Shown here piece after piece: positions 43,763 through 52,247 of a DNA stretch of 64,000 nucleotides. The stretch is from an uncultured Eubacteriales bacterium (GTDB lineage: Bacteria; Bacillota; Clostridia; Oscillospirales; Oscillospiraceae). The DNA lies in NCBI GenBank assembly GCA_900321275.1, contig ONVI01000003.1, forward strand, positions 1 to 64,000. The letters are read 5' to 3'. Numbering within the stretch: the first letter of the stretch is position 1; every line of letters starts with the position of its first letter. The translations under genes were made by a program, and so were the position numbers. The notes beneath the pieces are model-generated. The model saw nothing but the letters and a program-made list of their open reading frames with translations, ran no database searches and had not been told where the DNA came from.

Positions 43763-44458
43763 ATGCTGGAAGAACTGAAAAAAATCGTCTGTGAAGCGAA
43801 TCTGCTTTTGCCGCAGTACGGGCTCGTGACCTTCACCTGGGGCAACGTCTCCGGCATTGACCGGGAACAGGGACTTGTCGTCATCAAGCCCTCGGGCGTG
43901 GATTATAACGGCATGACCCCTGAGGACATGGTGGTAGTCGATCTGGACGGCAAGCGCGTCGAAGGCAAGTGGAAGCCCTCCAGCGATACCGCAACCCATG
44001 TGGAGATTTACAAAGCTTTCCCGGTACTCGGCGGCGTCATCCACACCCATTCAAGCTTTGCGACATCCTGGGCGCAGGCGGGTAGAAGCATCCCCTGCTA
44101 CGGCACCACCCACGCAGACTATTTCTATGGCGACATTCCCTGTGTCCGATGCCTGACGAAGGAAGAGATCGCGGAAGGCTATGAGCGCAATACCGGCGTG
44201 CTGATCGTGAATGAATTTATCAGGCTCGGACTGGATCCTGTTGCCGTGCCGGGGTGCCTCTGCAAGAATCACGGACCCTTCGCCTGGGGCAAGGATCCCC
44301 ATGACGCGGTCCACAATGCGGTCGTGATGGAGGAATGCGCGAAGATGGCTTACCGCTGCGAGCTGATCAATCCGGAGGTAAAACCGGCGCCTCAGGAGCT
44401 GCAGGACAAGCACTATCTGCGCAAGCACGGTAAAAACGCCTACTACGGCCAGGGCTGA
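43763..44458 (+). CDS. araD: L-ribulose-5-phosphate 4-epimerase
   Basis: The 231-residue enzyme is a class II aldolase-fold epimerase giving D-xylulose 5-phosphate. Visible active-site segments are [20 protein letters not shown] and [16 protein letters not shown] (Asp). [20 protein letters not shown] supplies zinc ligands from HTH, with [13 protein letters not shown] following. [19 protein letters not shown] holds the third His. Length is typical. It is the last gene of the arabinose operon; a palindromic element and a terminator follow. Confidence 0.96.
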   Translation: MLEELKKIVCEANLLLPQYGLVTFTWGNVSGIDREQGLVVIKPSGVDYNGMTPEDMVVVDLDGKRVEGKWKPSSDTATHVEIYKAFPVLGGVIHTHSSFATSWAQAGRSIPCYGTTHADYFYGDIPCVRCLTKEEIAEGYERNTGVLIVNEFIRLGLDPVAVPGCLCKNHGPFAWGKDPHDAVHNAVVMEECAKMAYRCELINPEVKPAPQELQDKHYLRKHGKNAYYGQG

Positions 44459-44473
44459 ACAGAAATGAATACG

Positions 44474-44624
44474 TTTATCCGATAGAACAGTTTGAATCTT
44501 TCCGGCCGGATTTGAGCCAGGCTTCGTGATCAGACTTGACCATACACAAAGTATGCTCTGCGTCCGCTGCCTTGCCTGACGCAAATCTGTCTCGGAAATC
44601 TTTCAAACCGCCTTATCGGATAAT
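44474..44624. repeat. MITE-like palindromic element, TTATCCGATA family, copy 2 (longest)
   Basis: This 151-base copy has TTTATCCGATA/TATCGGATAAT ends and long arms (TTTGAATCTTTCCGGCCGGA with GGAAATCTTTCAAA, and GAGCCAGGC with GCCTGACGC). The central loop is ATACACAAAGTAT. It lies just after araD. Compared with the copy at 6414 it retains the right arm, so it is closest to an intact element. Confidence 0.8.
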
Positions 44625-44638
44625 AGTATAATAACAGA

Positions 44639-44679
44639 ACACGGCCATGAACCGATCAAACTTCGGTTCATGGCCGTGT
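44639..44679. terminator. Bidirectional terminator between araD and the sulfosugar importer
   Basis: ACACGGCCATGAACCG and CGGTTCATGGCCGTGT form a perfect 16-base stem with a nine-base loop. It separates the convergent arabinose and sulfoquinovose operons. The T content on either side is modest. Confidence 0.75.
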
Positions 44680-44690
44680 CACTTATATCG

Positions 44691-45551
44691 TTATCCCTTG
44701 ACCGCGCCGCTGGTCATACCGGCGATGATCTGCTCCTGGAAGATGATATAGCCCAGGATGGAGGGGATAATGGAAATCACGATAGCTGCGTACATGGAGA
44801 CGTAGTCCGTGGAAAACTGGTTGGTAAAGTAACGGATACCAACCTGCACGGTGCGCAGCTTCTCGGACGAGACGATGAGGTTTGCGAACACAAACTCATT
44901 CCAGCAGGTCAGAAATTCAAAGGTCGCGGCAGTGACGATGCCCGTGCGGCTCAAGGGCAGGATCAGGTAGAAAAAGCGCCCGAAGAAACCGCAACCATCG
45001 ATGTACGCTGCCTCCTCCAGCTCCATCGGGACAGAGTCCATCAGGCCGCGGATGAGGAAGGTGGACATCGGGATACCGATCGCACAGTAAAGCAGGATCA
45101 TGCCGCCGTAGGTGTTATAGAGCCCCAGTTTGTTGATGATAACAAAGTAGGGAACCATCAGCGCGTTCAGTGGTACAAGGATGCCCGCTGTGAAGAGCGT
45201 GAAGATCTTCTCGCGCCCCTTGAAGCGGAAGCGGGAGATGCAGTACGCGCCCATGCTGGCGATAATGACGTTGACGGCAGTAGCGGCCAGACCCACGAAG
45301 ACGGAGTTCAAGAGCATCCGACCGAGACCCGCGACGGCTAGAGCGTTGACATAGTTCTGCCACTGGGGAACCTTCGGCAGCGCGAAGGGAGAGCCCGCGA
45401 GGAACTCAAAGTTCGTTTTCAGTGAGGAAATGATCAGCCAGATCAGGGGGAAGAGGGTGTAGACCGCGAAGAAGATAATCAGAATCCAGCGGATGATTGC
45501 CAGAAGCAGATCCTTCCCGTGCAGGGGGGCATGGATTTTATTCTCGCTCAT
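44691..45551 (-). CDS. Carbohydrate ABC transporter permease (MalG type)
   Basis: This 286-residue inner-membrane subunit has six predicted spans and the MalG-type EAA loop MELEEAAYIDGCGFFGRFFY LILPLS near residue 175. It also has SMGAYCISRFRFKGREKIF near residue 90. It overlaps the MalF-type gene by four bases (ATGA). It is the last gene of the minus-strand half of the sulfoquinovose cluster and with its partner should import the sugar delivered by the binding protein at 46541. Confidence 0.9.
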   Translation of the reverse strand: MSENKIHAPLHGKDLLLAIIRWILIIFFAVYTLFPLIWLIISSLKTNFEFLAGSPFALPKVPQWQNYVNALAVAGLGRMLLNSVFVGLAATAVNVIIASMGAYCISRFRFKGREKIFTLFTAGILVPLNALMVPYFVIINKLGLYNTYGGMILLYCAIGIPMSTFLIRGLMDSVPMELEEAAYIDGCGFFGRFFYLILPLSRTGIVTAATFEFLTCWNEFVFANLIVSSEKLRTVQVGIRYFTNQFSTDYVSMYAAIVISIIPSILGYIIFQEQIIAGMTSGAVKG

Positions 45552-46468
45552 TTCACAGCCCTCCTTGCTTTTTTGAGGGCGCGGAGCTGTTTTGCCTGTT
45601 CGCTGCGCCCTTCAAAGAGCTTGCGGATGCAGACAATGAAGATGACCCCCACGATGATGAGCACCACGGCGGAGGCGCTGGCCACACCGTAGTTGGTGTC
45701 CTGCATCTTCTTGTACATGTACAGCACAATGGTGGACGTGGTGTTGGCGGGCTGACCATTCGTGAGCATGTAGACCTGCTCAAACTGTCTGAGGCCCATG
45801 ACGCTCGCCAAGGTGATGCACGTCAGCAGGGAAGTGTTTTTTATCAGCGGGATGGTGATGTAGATCGCCTGCTGAAAATCCGTCGCCCCGTCGATAACCG
45901 CCGCCTCGTAGTAGGAGCTGTCGATCGTGGTGATGTCCGCCATCATGATGACCATGTAATAGCCGATGTAGAACACCCAGTAGATCAGCACGGCGGGGAA
46001 GGCTGTCTCTATCGTTCCCAGCCAGTCCCGCGCGAGATGCCCGAGGCCGACTGCGCGAAGCAGACCGTTGAGAAGGCCAGTGTCCGCGCTGTAAATGGCG
46101 CGCCACAAGGTGGCCAGCGCAATGCCGGAAATGACCTGCGGGAAGAAGTAGACCGTGCGGAAGAACTTCCATCCCTTTGGCTTGCGTGAGAGGATGATTG
46201 CCATCACCATCGCCAGCGGCACCTGGATGAAGCCCGCGACCAGCGCCCAGATCACGTTGTTGATAACCGAACGGGTGAAAGCCTTGTCCTTATAGAGCAG
46301 CAGATAATTCTTGAAGCCTCTGGCAATGGGGGCGGAAATGCCGTTCCATTTCAGAAAGCTGACTACGACCACGTAGATGACGGGAATTATGAAGAAGATC
46401 ACCATGACCACGATTGCCGGGAGCAGAAAAGCGATCAGGGGACCTCTGTCAGAGCGTTCAAGTTTCAA
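45548..46468 (-). CDS. Carbohydrate ABC transporter permease (MalF type)
   Basis: The 306-residue permease has six spans. PLAMVMAIILSRKPKGWKFF RTVYFFPQVIS lies near residue 80, and the EAA loop SSYYEAAVIDGATDFQQAIY ITIPLIK near residue 190. These are typical of the MalF/UgpA group of sugar importers. It starts at a TTG (46468) six bases after AGGAGGTG. A terminator-like stem-loop separates it from the binding-protein gene upstream. No ATPase gene is present in the cluster, so a shared MsmK-type ATPase must serve it. Confidence 0.9.
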   Translation of the reverse strand: MKLERSDRGPLIAFLLPAIVVMVIFFIIPVIYVVVVSFLKWNGISAPIARGFKNYLLLYKDKAFTRSVINNVIWALVAGFIQVPLAMVMAIILSRKPKGWKFFRTVYFFPQVISGIALATLWRAIYSADTGLLNGLLRAVGLGHLARDWLGTIETAFPAVLIYWVFYIGYYMVIMMADITTIDSSYYEAAVIDGATDFQQAIYITIPLIKNTSLLTCITLASVMGLRQFEQVYMLTNGQPANTTSTIVLYMYKKMQDTNYGVASASAVVLIIVGVIFIVCIRKLFEGRSEQAKQLRALKKARRAVK

Positions 46469-46498
46469 AAACCCACCTCCTATGGATCAAAGAAGAAA

Positions 46499-46526
46499 AC
46501 AGGCTGCGGTTTTCACCGCAGCCTGT
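46499..46526 (-). terminator. Partial terminator between binding-protein and permease genes
   Basis: ACAGGCTGCGG and CCGCAGCCTGT form a perfect 11-base stem with a six-base loop, followed on the minus strand by TTTTCTTCTTT. It lies just after the binding-protein stop codon. Confidence 0.8.
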
Positions 46527-46540
46527 CAGCGGATCAACAA

Positions 46541-47815
46541 TTATTCGGCCAGCTCGATGGCAGTCTGGAGCTGATCAACAAAGCCCTCTTCGTCAATCTG
46601 GTTCAAAACCAGGGCGGAGACGGCGGCAGGGAACTCCGTGGAGAAGGCCGTCGGGAAAGCGCCGTTGACGTGGAGGATGGTGTAGCTTGCGTTGTTGGAA
46701 ATCTCGGTGAACTTCTGGGAGATCAGAGAGGTTTCGGGAGACGGGGTGTATTTAATGAAGAACATTGCGCCGGAGCTGAGCGCCCACTCGGAGACGCGCT
46801 CAGGATCGGAGATGTACTGCAGGAACTTGACAACGGCTGCTTCCTTCGCGGGATCATCCTGCTTGGCAGCGGCCAGGAAGCCCTGAACGGTGGTCACAAG
46901 ACCCTTGCCGTCGCCCTTACCGCCTTCGTAAACGGGATTGGTGGCAACGTCGCACACGTCGGCGAGCTTCACGCCGTCAACGGCGTTGTCATCCTTGTAG
47001 AGGTTGGCAATCCACCAGGGGCCGTTGAGGTAAACGGCAGTGTCGCGGGCGATGAAATGGCCATTGACATCGGAGGCGGTGGCGGAAACGGCGCCGTCGA
47101 AGGTATAGTTGTACATTTCCTTGAGGACCTTGGCGGCCTCAACAAAAGCGGGGTTATCCAGACCGTCGGCATAGACATCCTTACCGCCAATGGCTTCCAC
47201 GATCAGCGAGTACCAGAGCATGGAGGACCAGGCGTTGTCGCCCGCCATCTGACCCATGGCGTTGAAGCCTGCAGCCTTGACGTCCTTGCACATCTGGAAG
47301 AACTCGTCATAGGTAGCGGGGAAGTGATCCCAACCGGCAGCCTTCAGAATCTCAACATTATAGACGAGGGGGAACACAGCGGCCTCGAAGGGGAGGATGC
47401 TGACCTTGCCGTCGACAGACCAGGCGTCAAATGCGCCGTCAGTGAAGTTCTCACCCCAGCCCTCATTCAGGTAGGGAGTCAGATCCATGAACTTGCCGGA
47501 TTCCGCGTAAGCCTTGATATCAAAGGTGGTGTCCAGCACGCAGAGGTCAGGGGCGTTGCCCGTGGTGATGGTGGTGCGGATCTTGTCACGGTAGGCCTGA
47601 TAGTCGGTCTGTTCCTCGACGACGACCTTGATCTTGCCGGCGTTCTCTGCGTTAAAGTCCTCGATCATCTTGGACATGTAGGCGGCCTTGGAGTCGGTGC
47701 CGACCCAGATGCTGGGGAAGTTGATGATGATCTCATCATCAGCGTACGCGGGCATGGAAGCGACCAGGCCGAATACCATGACCAGAGTCAGAAGCAGAGC
47801 GAAGGTTTTTTTCAT
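46541..47815 (-). CDS. Extracellular sugar-binding protein of an ABC importer (SBP_bac_1 family)
   Basis: The 424-residue exported receptor has a signal peptide (MKKTFALLLTLVMVFGLVAS MPAYA region). It has the SBP_bac_1 body: FNAENAGKIKVVVEEQTDYQ, YAESGKFMDLTPYLNEGWGE, GWDHFPATYDEFFQMCKDVK and MAGDNAWSSMLWYS. Because the cluster also has a sulfoquinovosidase, sulfoquinovose or sulfoquinovosyl glycerol is the expected ligand, by inference. ATG 47815 follows AAGGAGAG. It has its own promoter at 47896. Confidence 0.9.
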   Translation of the reverse strand: MKKTFALLLTLVMVFGLVASMPAYADDEIIINFPSIWVGTDSKAAYMSKMIEDFNAENAGKIKVVVEEQTDYQAYRDKIRTTITTGNAPDLCVLDTTFDIKAYAESGKFMDLTPYLNEGWGENFTDGAFDAWSVDGKVSILPFEAAVFPLVYNVEILKAAGWDHFPATYDEFFQMCKDVKAAGFNAMGQMAGDNAWSSMLWYSLIVEAIGGKDVYADGLDNPAFVEAAKVLKEMYNYTFDGAVSATASDVNGHFIARDTAVYLNGPWWIANLYKDDNAVDGVKLADVCDVATNPVYEGGKGDGKGLVTTVQGFLAAAKQDDPAKEAAVVKFLQYISDPERVSEWALSSGAMFFIKYTPSPETSLISQKFTEISNNASYTILHVNGAFPTAFSTEFPAAVSALVLNQIDEEGFVDQLQTAIELAE

Positions 47816-47895
47816 GATTACTCTCCTTTTCATTTTTTTAATTAACAGTTTTAATCAATTGCTTTAATAAAAAAGCACTTGACTGGTACACAATT

Positions 47896-47924
47896 ATTAT
47901 AGTGAGACCATACAGCTTTGTAAA
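47896..47924 (-). promoter_or_regulatory. Promoter of the sulfosugar importer genes
   Basis: On the minus strand TTTACA (47924-47919) and TATAAT (47901-47896) are 17 bases apart, giving the binding-protein gene expression independent of the upstream glycosidase gene. Confidence 0.7.
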
Positions 47925-48022
47925 GCCCCCTTTGCCTTACAAAACGTAGATTTTGAACCTTGAAATTTGTCAATCATGCACAAAAGAAACGGAGATATGC
48001 AAAAAACTATAACACAGCTTTA

Positions 48023-50035
48023 TCAGTTTTGACGATTCTGCTGTATGGCGTTCAATTCGGCAAAGAGAGGCGCGAAGGGAGAGGCAGCACGATAGAACAC
48101 GGGGGGCTGTCCCAGCGGAGCGGGGACAGTGACGCGGCCGCCCGTATAGCGCTCGCCGCTCCAGAGCTGTATCCATTCGCCGGAAGGAAGCCACAGTGCA
48201 CGGGTATCGGCACCGGCCTCAACCACTGGGGCCACCAGCACGTCCGGGCCGAGAAGGTAGCTGTACAGCTTTTGATCCCAGGCCTCCGGTGCGTCTGGAT
48301 CGGCCAGAAAGAGCGGGCGCATCACGGGCAGGGAGCGTTCCGTGTTCTCGCTTACGCAGAATGCAAGGTAGGGGAGCAACGCGTCGTGCAGCCGGGAAAG
48401 CCGCGCGGCGGCTGCGATGATACGCTCGCTGTCGTAGAGCTGCACATTGGAATCCGGACGGTTGCCCTCGTGAGTGCGGATGACCGGTGTAAAGCAGGCA
48501 AATTCCAGCCAGCGCAGCAGCAGTTCCTCATCCCGATGGAGATGGAAGAGCGTAGTGTAGCCGCCCGCATCGCAGGTGTGCAGGCCGTAGCCCGACATGC
48601 CGAGCGTCAGCGCCGCAGTGACGACGGAGGGGAGACCGTCGTCCTCCGACCAGTCGACGTTCTGATCGCCGCCCCAGATGAGGGTGGCGTATCGCTGGCT
48701 GCCCGCCGCGCCCGCGCGCATAAAGAACACGCATTCGCCGAGCTTGCCAGCTTCCTCCACAGCCTCGCGGTTGCATTTGGCCCAGAGCATCGGCCAGGCG
48801 TTATGCAGTTTAAGACCGCTGCCGCCCGCGCAGACCGCGTCCGCCGGGAGATATTCACCGAAGTCCGCCATCCAGCCCTTGAAGCCCAAGCCGATGAGAT
48901 TCTTCTTGATGACGTTTTTGTACCATTCAAACGCGGCGGGCATGCTCAAATCGACCACGCCGCAGTCATATTCACCAAAGTCAAACAGATAGTCCGAGCC
49001 GTCGGCGCGCTTGACGAAATAGCTCTTTTCCGCGGCCTCGCGGAAGAGCACGCCGCCCTCCACCAGATAGGGGTTGATATAGCCCATCCAGGCAGTCCCG
49101 GCGTCTCCTGCGATGACCTGGTCAAGACCGGGGTAGAGCTCGCGATTCCAGCGCCAGTCCCATTGCAGGCGCTTGCCGAAGGAAGTGACGCGCTTGCCCT
49201 CCCAATCCTGAATCCAGACCGCGGAGACGTCCACGCCACCCTTCCGGCAGCGCTCCGCCATCTCAAGGGCACGCGCTGTCCCGCCCTGTACGCCGAGCCA
49301 GATCCCCTTCATTGCCCAATCGGGCAGTGCGAGCTGACGCCCAAGCAGCGCGCCGAGCCTGTCCAGCAGCTCCGCATAGGAAGCGCCGCAGCTGAGGACG
49401 AGGCGCATTTGCGGCGTCCAGAGCATGAGCTCGTGATAATCTGCTTCGCGGAAATCAAGCTCCGCATATTCGTAGTTTTCCAGATGCGCAAAGTACAGGC
49501 GCGAGGAGACGAAGGTAGGCTGGGGAAAGAAGGTGGTGTAATAGTCCCCGCCGCTGCCGTCTAAGGCGTCGGCCAGGCGCGTGATCTCGCTCAGCTTATT
49601 GCGGCCAACACCCTGTTCCCGCGTCCAGATGGGGTAATTGCGCCCACGCAGATCGAGTGCGGAAAACTGCTCACCGCCGCCGGTCACATGCTCGCCGGGC
49701 TCAGCGTGCATCCGCAGCCAGAGGCGGTTGACGCGCACATCGCCGCAGCTTCCATCCAGCCGCAGCAGGCCGTTCGCCTCGGTGAAGGAGAGCCGGTATT
49801 CGCCGTCCAGCGCGGGGTGGGAAAAACGCAGGCACTCGCCGTCCGCGCCGAGAAAACGCAGCGCCAGGCGCTCATCCAGGCGGTCGCGAATCGTAAAGTT
49901 GCCGCGGAACATGGAGATGTCCTCGCGCCCCATGCCGAGAAAGAGCGCGGGAGCTTCCGGGGTGTGGCGCAGCAGGAGCCGGTCGTCATACCGGAGCTCC
50001 AGCGCGCCGGGAGCAGGATATTGAAAATGGAACAT
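48023..50035 (-). CDS. yihQ: Sulfoquinovosidase (GH31, YihQ type)
   Basis: This 670-residue GH31 alpha-glycosidase has the nucleophile in GWMADFGEYLP (D391) and the acid/base in WGGDQNVDWS (D457). The five residues that recognise the sulfonate group of sulfoquinovose in E. coli YihQ (Gln262, Gln288, Arg301, Trp304, Tyr508) are all present, as Q250, Q276, R289, W292 and Y493. Their relative spacings are the same (26, 13, 16 and, from the acid/base, 36). The enzyme should release sulfoquinovose from sulfoquinovosyl glycerol or diacylglycerol. It has no signal peptide, so hydrolysis is cytoplasmic after import. Confidence 0.92.
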   Translation of the reverse strand: MFHFQYPAPGALELRYDDRLLLRHTPEAPALFLGMGREDISMFRGNFTIRDRLDERLALRFLGADGECLRFSHPALDGEYRLSFTEANGLLRLDGSCGDVRVNRLWLRMHAEPGEHVTGGGEQFSALDLRGRNYPIWTREQGVGRNKLSEITRLADALDGSGGDYYTTFFPQPTFVSSRLYFAHLENYEYAELDFREADYHELMLWTPQMRLVLSCGASYAELLDRLGALLGRQLALPDWAMKGIWLGVQGGTARALEMAERCRKGGVDVSAVWIQDWEGKRVTSFGKRLQWDWRWNRELYPGLDQVIAGDAGTAWMGYINPYLVEGGVLFREAAEKSYFVKRADGSDYLFDFGEYDCGVVDLSMPAAFEWYKNVIKKNLIGLGFKGWMADFGEYLPADAVCAGGSGLKLHNAWPMLWAKCNREAVEEAGKLGECVFFMRAGAAGSQRYATLIWGGDQNVDWSEDDGLPSVVTAALTLGMSGYGLHTCDAGGYTTLFHLHRDEELLLRWLEFACFTPVIRTHEGNRPDSNVQLYDSERIIAAAARLSRLHDALLPYLAFCVSENTERSLPVMRPLFLADPDAPEAWDQKLYSYLLGPDVLVAPVVEAGADTRALWLPSGEWIQLWSGERYTGGRVTVPAPLGQPPVFYRAASPFAPLFAELNAIQQNRQN

Positions 50036-50048
50036 AGCTTCCTCCCAA

Positions 50049-50666
50049 TTATTCGTTATACCAGTCGTCAGGCCGACCCTGACCGACGGAGAGCGCGCGC
50101 AGGGCAGGCTCGATGGAAAAGCTCATCAGCAGACACAGCGCCCCCGGCAGCAGCGGCGCGATCTGCGGAAGGAGCCAGCAGACGAGCCCCACCAATACGA
50201 TTTCAAAGAAAATCAGCAGCGTCTGCTTCCAATTACGGAGCGCGAGATAGACGGCGAAGCGCACTGTGCCCATCAATGTGTTTTCAAAACGCGAGAGAAA
50301 GGCAAAAATCCAGGGCATCACCATCACAATCGGCAAAAGCAGCAGGCGGGAAAAGGCATAGAGAAAATCCCCGCGCTGTATGCCCATCTGCGAAAAGGCG
50401 ACGATGTCCAGAAGTCCAATCCCCAGTGCCGCAAGACATAAAAGCCACAGCAGCGTCGCCTGCCGGAAGTTTTTACGGAAGGCGCGGAAGAAAAAGCGGG
50501 TCGGCTCCGGGATATCATGGCGCACGCATTTGACCATTGTGTAGTACAGCGCTGTGGAGGCCGCGCCGACCGTGACGACCGGCAGGGAACACAGCAGCCA
50601 CAAAATGCCCAGCCATACAATGTCAATCAGAGCAGTGAGCGCCTCATGGAGCCTGGATTCTTTCAT
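50049..50666 (-). CDS. YesL family (DUF624) membrane protein
   Basis: This 205-residue protein has about five hydrophobic segments and the YesL/DUF624 core IDIVWLGILWLLCSLPVVTV GAASTALYYTMVKCVR at residues 12-48. Proteins of this family accompany MalFG-type sugar importers in Firmicutes; their role, perhaps transporter assembly or regulation, is not established. The start overlaps the isomerase stop codon (ATGA). It precedes the sulfoquinovosidase by 13 bases. Confidence 0.88.
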   Translation of the reverse strand: MKESRLHEALTALIDIVWLGILWLLCSLPVVTVGAASTALYYTMVKCVRHDIPEPTRFFFRAFRKNFRQATLLWLLCLAALGIGLLDIVAFSQMGIQRGDFLYAFSRLLLLPIVMVMPWIFAFLSRFENTLMGTVRFAVYLALRNWKQTLLIFFEIVLVGLVCWLLPQIAPLLPGALCLLMSFSIEPALRALSVGQGRPDDWYNE

Positions 50667-52039
50667 ATCTCCTTATTGCGGTAGAAGTCGGCATCGACGG
50701 TGTATCGGCAGACCTCAAAGCCGTACATCTCCGCCAGCGTTTCGAGCGTACGGGCATGCAGGCCCTTGATGACCACAAAATGCGGCTCGAAGCCGTCCAG
50801 CACGCTCCGCTCCACGAGCGCGCGACTGTCGCTGAAGGTTCTGACGACGATGGAGGTGCCGATGAACTGCTTGGGCTTGTCCAGCGCTTCGCCCTCGGCG
50901 ATGAAGAAGCGGAAGGTGCCGTCCGGCTCACGGCCGACGCGAAAGATGGTGGCTTCGGGGAAGGCCTCGCAGCCGAAGTCCATCGCGGGGCCGATCTTGC
51001 GGTTCGGGTGCACGCCGACGACAGCGCCGGTATCGTGCCGCGCCAGCGAGCAGGCCGCCGCGCCGCAGTGCCAGAAGGTCACGGTGTTTTCGCCCTCGTC
51101 CAGAGAGACGGGATCGCCGAAGAAGACGGGCTCGTGGGAAAGCTGCATGCCGATCCACATGGACAGCGCGCCGTAGATATCGGCCTCGCAGGCGGCGGCG
51201 ACGCCCTCGTCATTGAGCATGGAGAGAACTGTGCACACCGGGGTGCCGAAGGCGGTGAAGAAGTCCGGCCAGCAGCGGGAGGCCAGCGCCCCGATGTTGT
51301 GGTTCTTTATATAGGAACGATACGCTTCCAGCAGGCGGGCATGGTCACGGATGTTGTTCTCCGGGGTCTTGTCGAGACCGGCGGTGACCTTTTCGGTCTC
51401 GGCTATGGCGGAATCCAGCTCGGAATCGGCGAGCTTCTTCGCCTCGTCGATCAGCTCTCTGGCCTCAACCGCTTCCAGCTCCACGCCGAAGGTGTTCATC
51501 AGCTCGCTGTCCAGCGCGCGGCCGAAGCCGAAGCCCTGGGGGGTATGGCCGACAGCCGCCATTTTAAGGCTGCGCATCTCCTTCTTGACCCGCGCGGCGG
51601 CAACGCCGGCCTTCACGGCCGCGACCGTCTCCTCTTCCTCCGGCGCGCCGAAGACATAGGAGAAGGGGCGGTAATCGAAGGCGCGCAGCGTGTTGGCAGC
51701 GGAGTAGGCGCCGGTCAGGGAATTGAGGCGCAGGCGTCCGCCGTCGATCACCGGCTCGCGCAGCGTCCAGAGCAGCACCGGGCAGTCGAAGCGGCGCAGC
51801 ACCTCGGACATGTAGGCGGCGTTGGCAAAGGTCAGATTCTGGAATACAATAAGGTCGGGCTGGAGACCCTGCATGTAATCGCGCAGCTTGTCGAGACTCA
51901 GCAGCATCTCACCGGGCACGACGAAATTCCCGTCGATCCCGCGCAGAAGCCTGATTGAGCGCTCAAACTGATCCTGGGCGCTTTCGAGATGGAAGGTGGG
52001 GACGCCCACCGGAATGTAAACAGGTGTAAAGCTCATCAT
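50663..52039 (-). CDS. FucI/AraA-fold sugar isomerase, probable sulfoquinovose isomerase
   Basis: The 458-residue protein is a divergent member of the L-fucose/L-arabinose isomerase family. Metal-site segments are visible: ACEADIYGALSMWIGMQLSH (Glu), VFFGDPVSLDEGENTVTFWH (Asp and His) and RCWPDFFTAFGTPVC. It differs strongly from the isomerase at 18992, so it probably has another substrate. In a sulfoquinovose cluster the expected reaction is sulfoquinovose to 6-deoxy-6-sulfofructose, which isomerases of this fold perform in some sulfoglycolytic Firmicutes. It is the first gene of the minus-strand operon, with GGAGG six bases before the ATG pair. Confidence 0.82.
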   Translation of the reverse strand: MMSFTPVYIPVGVPTFHLESAQDQFERSIRLLRGIDGNFVVPGEMLLSLDKLRDYMQGLQPDLIVFQNLTFANAAYMSEVLRRFDCPVLLWTLREPVIDGGRLRLNSLTGAYSAANTLRAFDYRPFSYVFGAPEEEETVAAVKAGVAAARVKKEMRSLKMAAVGHTPQGFGFGRALDSELMNTFGVELEAVEARELIDEAKKLADSELDSAIAETEKVTAGLDKTPENNIRDHARLLEAYRSYIKNHNIGALASRCWPDFFTAFGTPVCTVLSMLNDEGVAAACEADIYGALSMWIGMQLSHEPVFFGDPVSLDEGENTVTFWHCGAAACSLARHDTGAVVGVHPNRKIGPAMDFGCEAFPEATIFRVGREPDGTFRFFIAEGEALDKPKQFIGTSIVVRTFSDSRALVERSVLDGFEPHFVVIKGLHARTLETLAEMYGFEVCRYTVDADFYRNKEI

Positions 52040-52057
52040 GATGATCCTCCTGTATGA

Positions 52058-52106
52058 ATTATTTAACAGCGTGAATAATCATAGCTTCCCGCGGCACGAA
52101 TGTCAA
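52058..52106 (-). promoter_or_regulatory. Promoter and inverted repeat of the isomerase operon
   Basis: On the minus strand TTGACA (52106-52101) and TATGAT (52083-52078) are 17 bases apart. An ATTATT/AATAAT inverted repeat (52058-52079) overlaps the -10 box and could bind the ROK regulator encoded at 56578. Confidence 0.65.
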
Positions 52107-52150
52107 GCGTACTTTTATTTTCAGGCAAAATTTTTTTCTTCAATTTCCTA

Positions 52151-52179
52151 TTGACAAAGCGCGGCGGCGGTACTAAACT
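52151..52179 (+). promoter_or_regulatory. Promoter of the transketolase operon
   Basis: TTGACA (52151-52156) and TAAACT (52174-52179) are 17 bases apart. ACTAA-N8-TTAGT (52172-52189) spans the -10 box and resembles ROK-type operator halves. The promoter is divergent from that of the isomerase, 45 bases away. Confidence 0.65.
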
Positions 52180-52247
52180 ACACATTAGTTAGATCTTTTA
52201 ATCAAATTTTTCATTATCAAACATTCTTCGTCAGGAGGAGATCAAAG

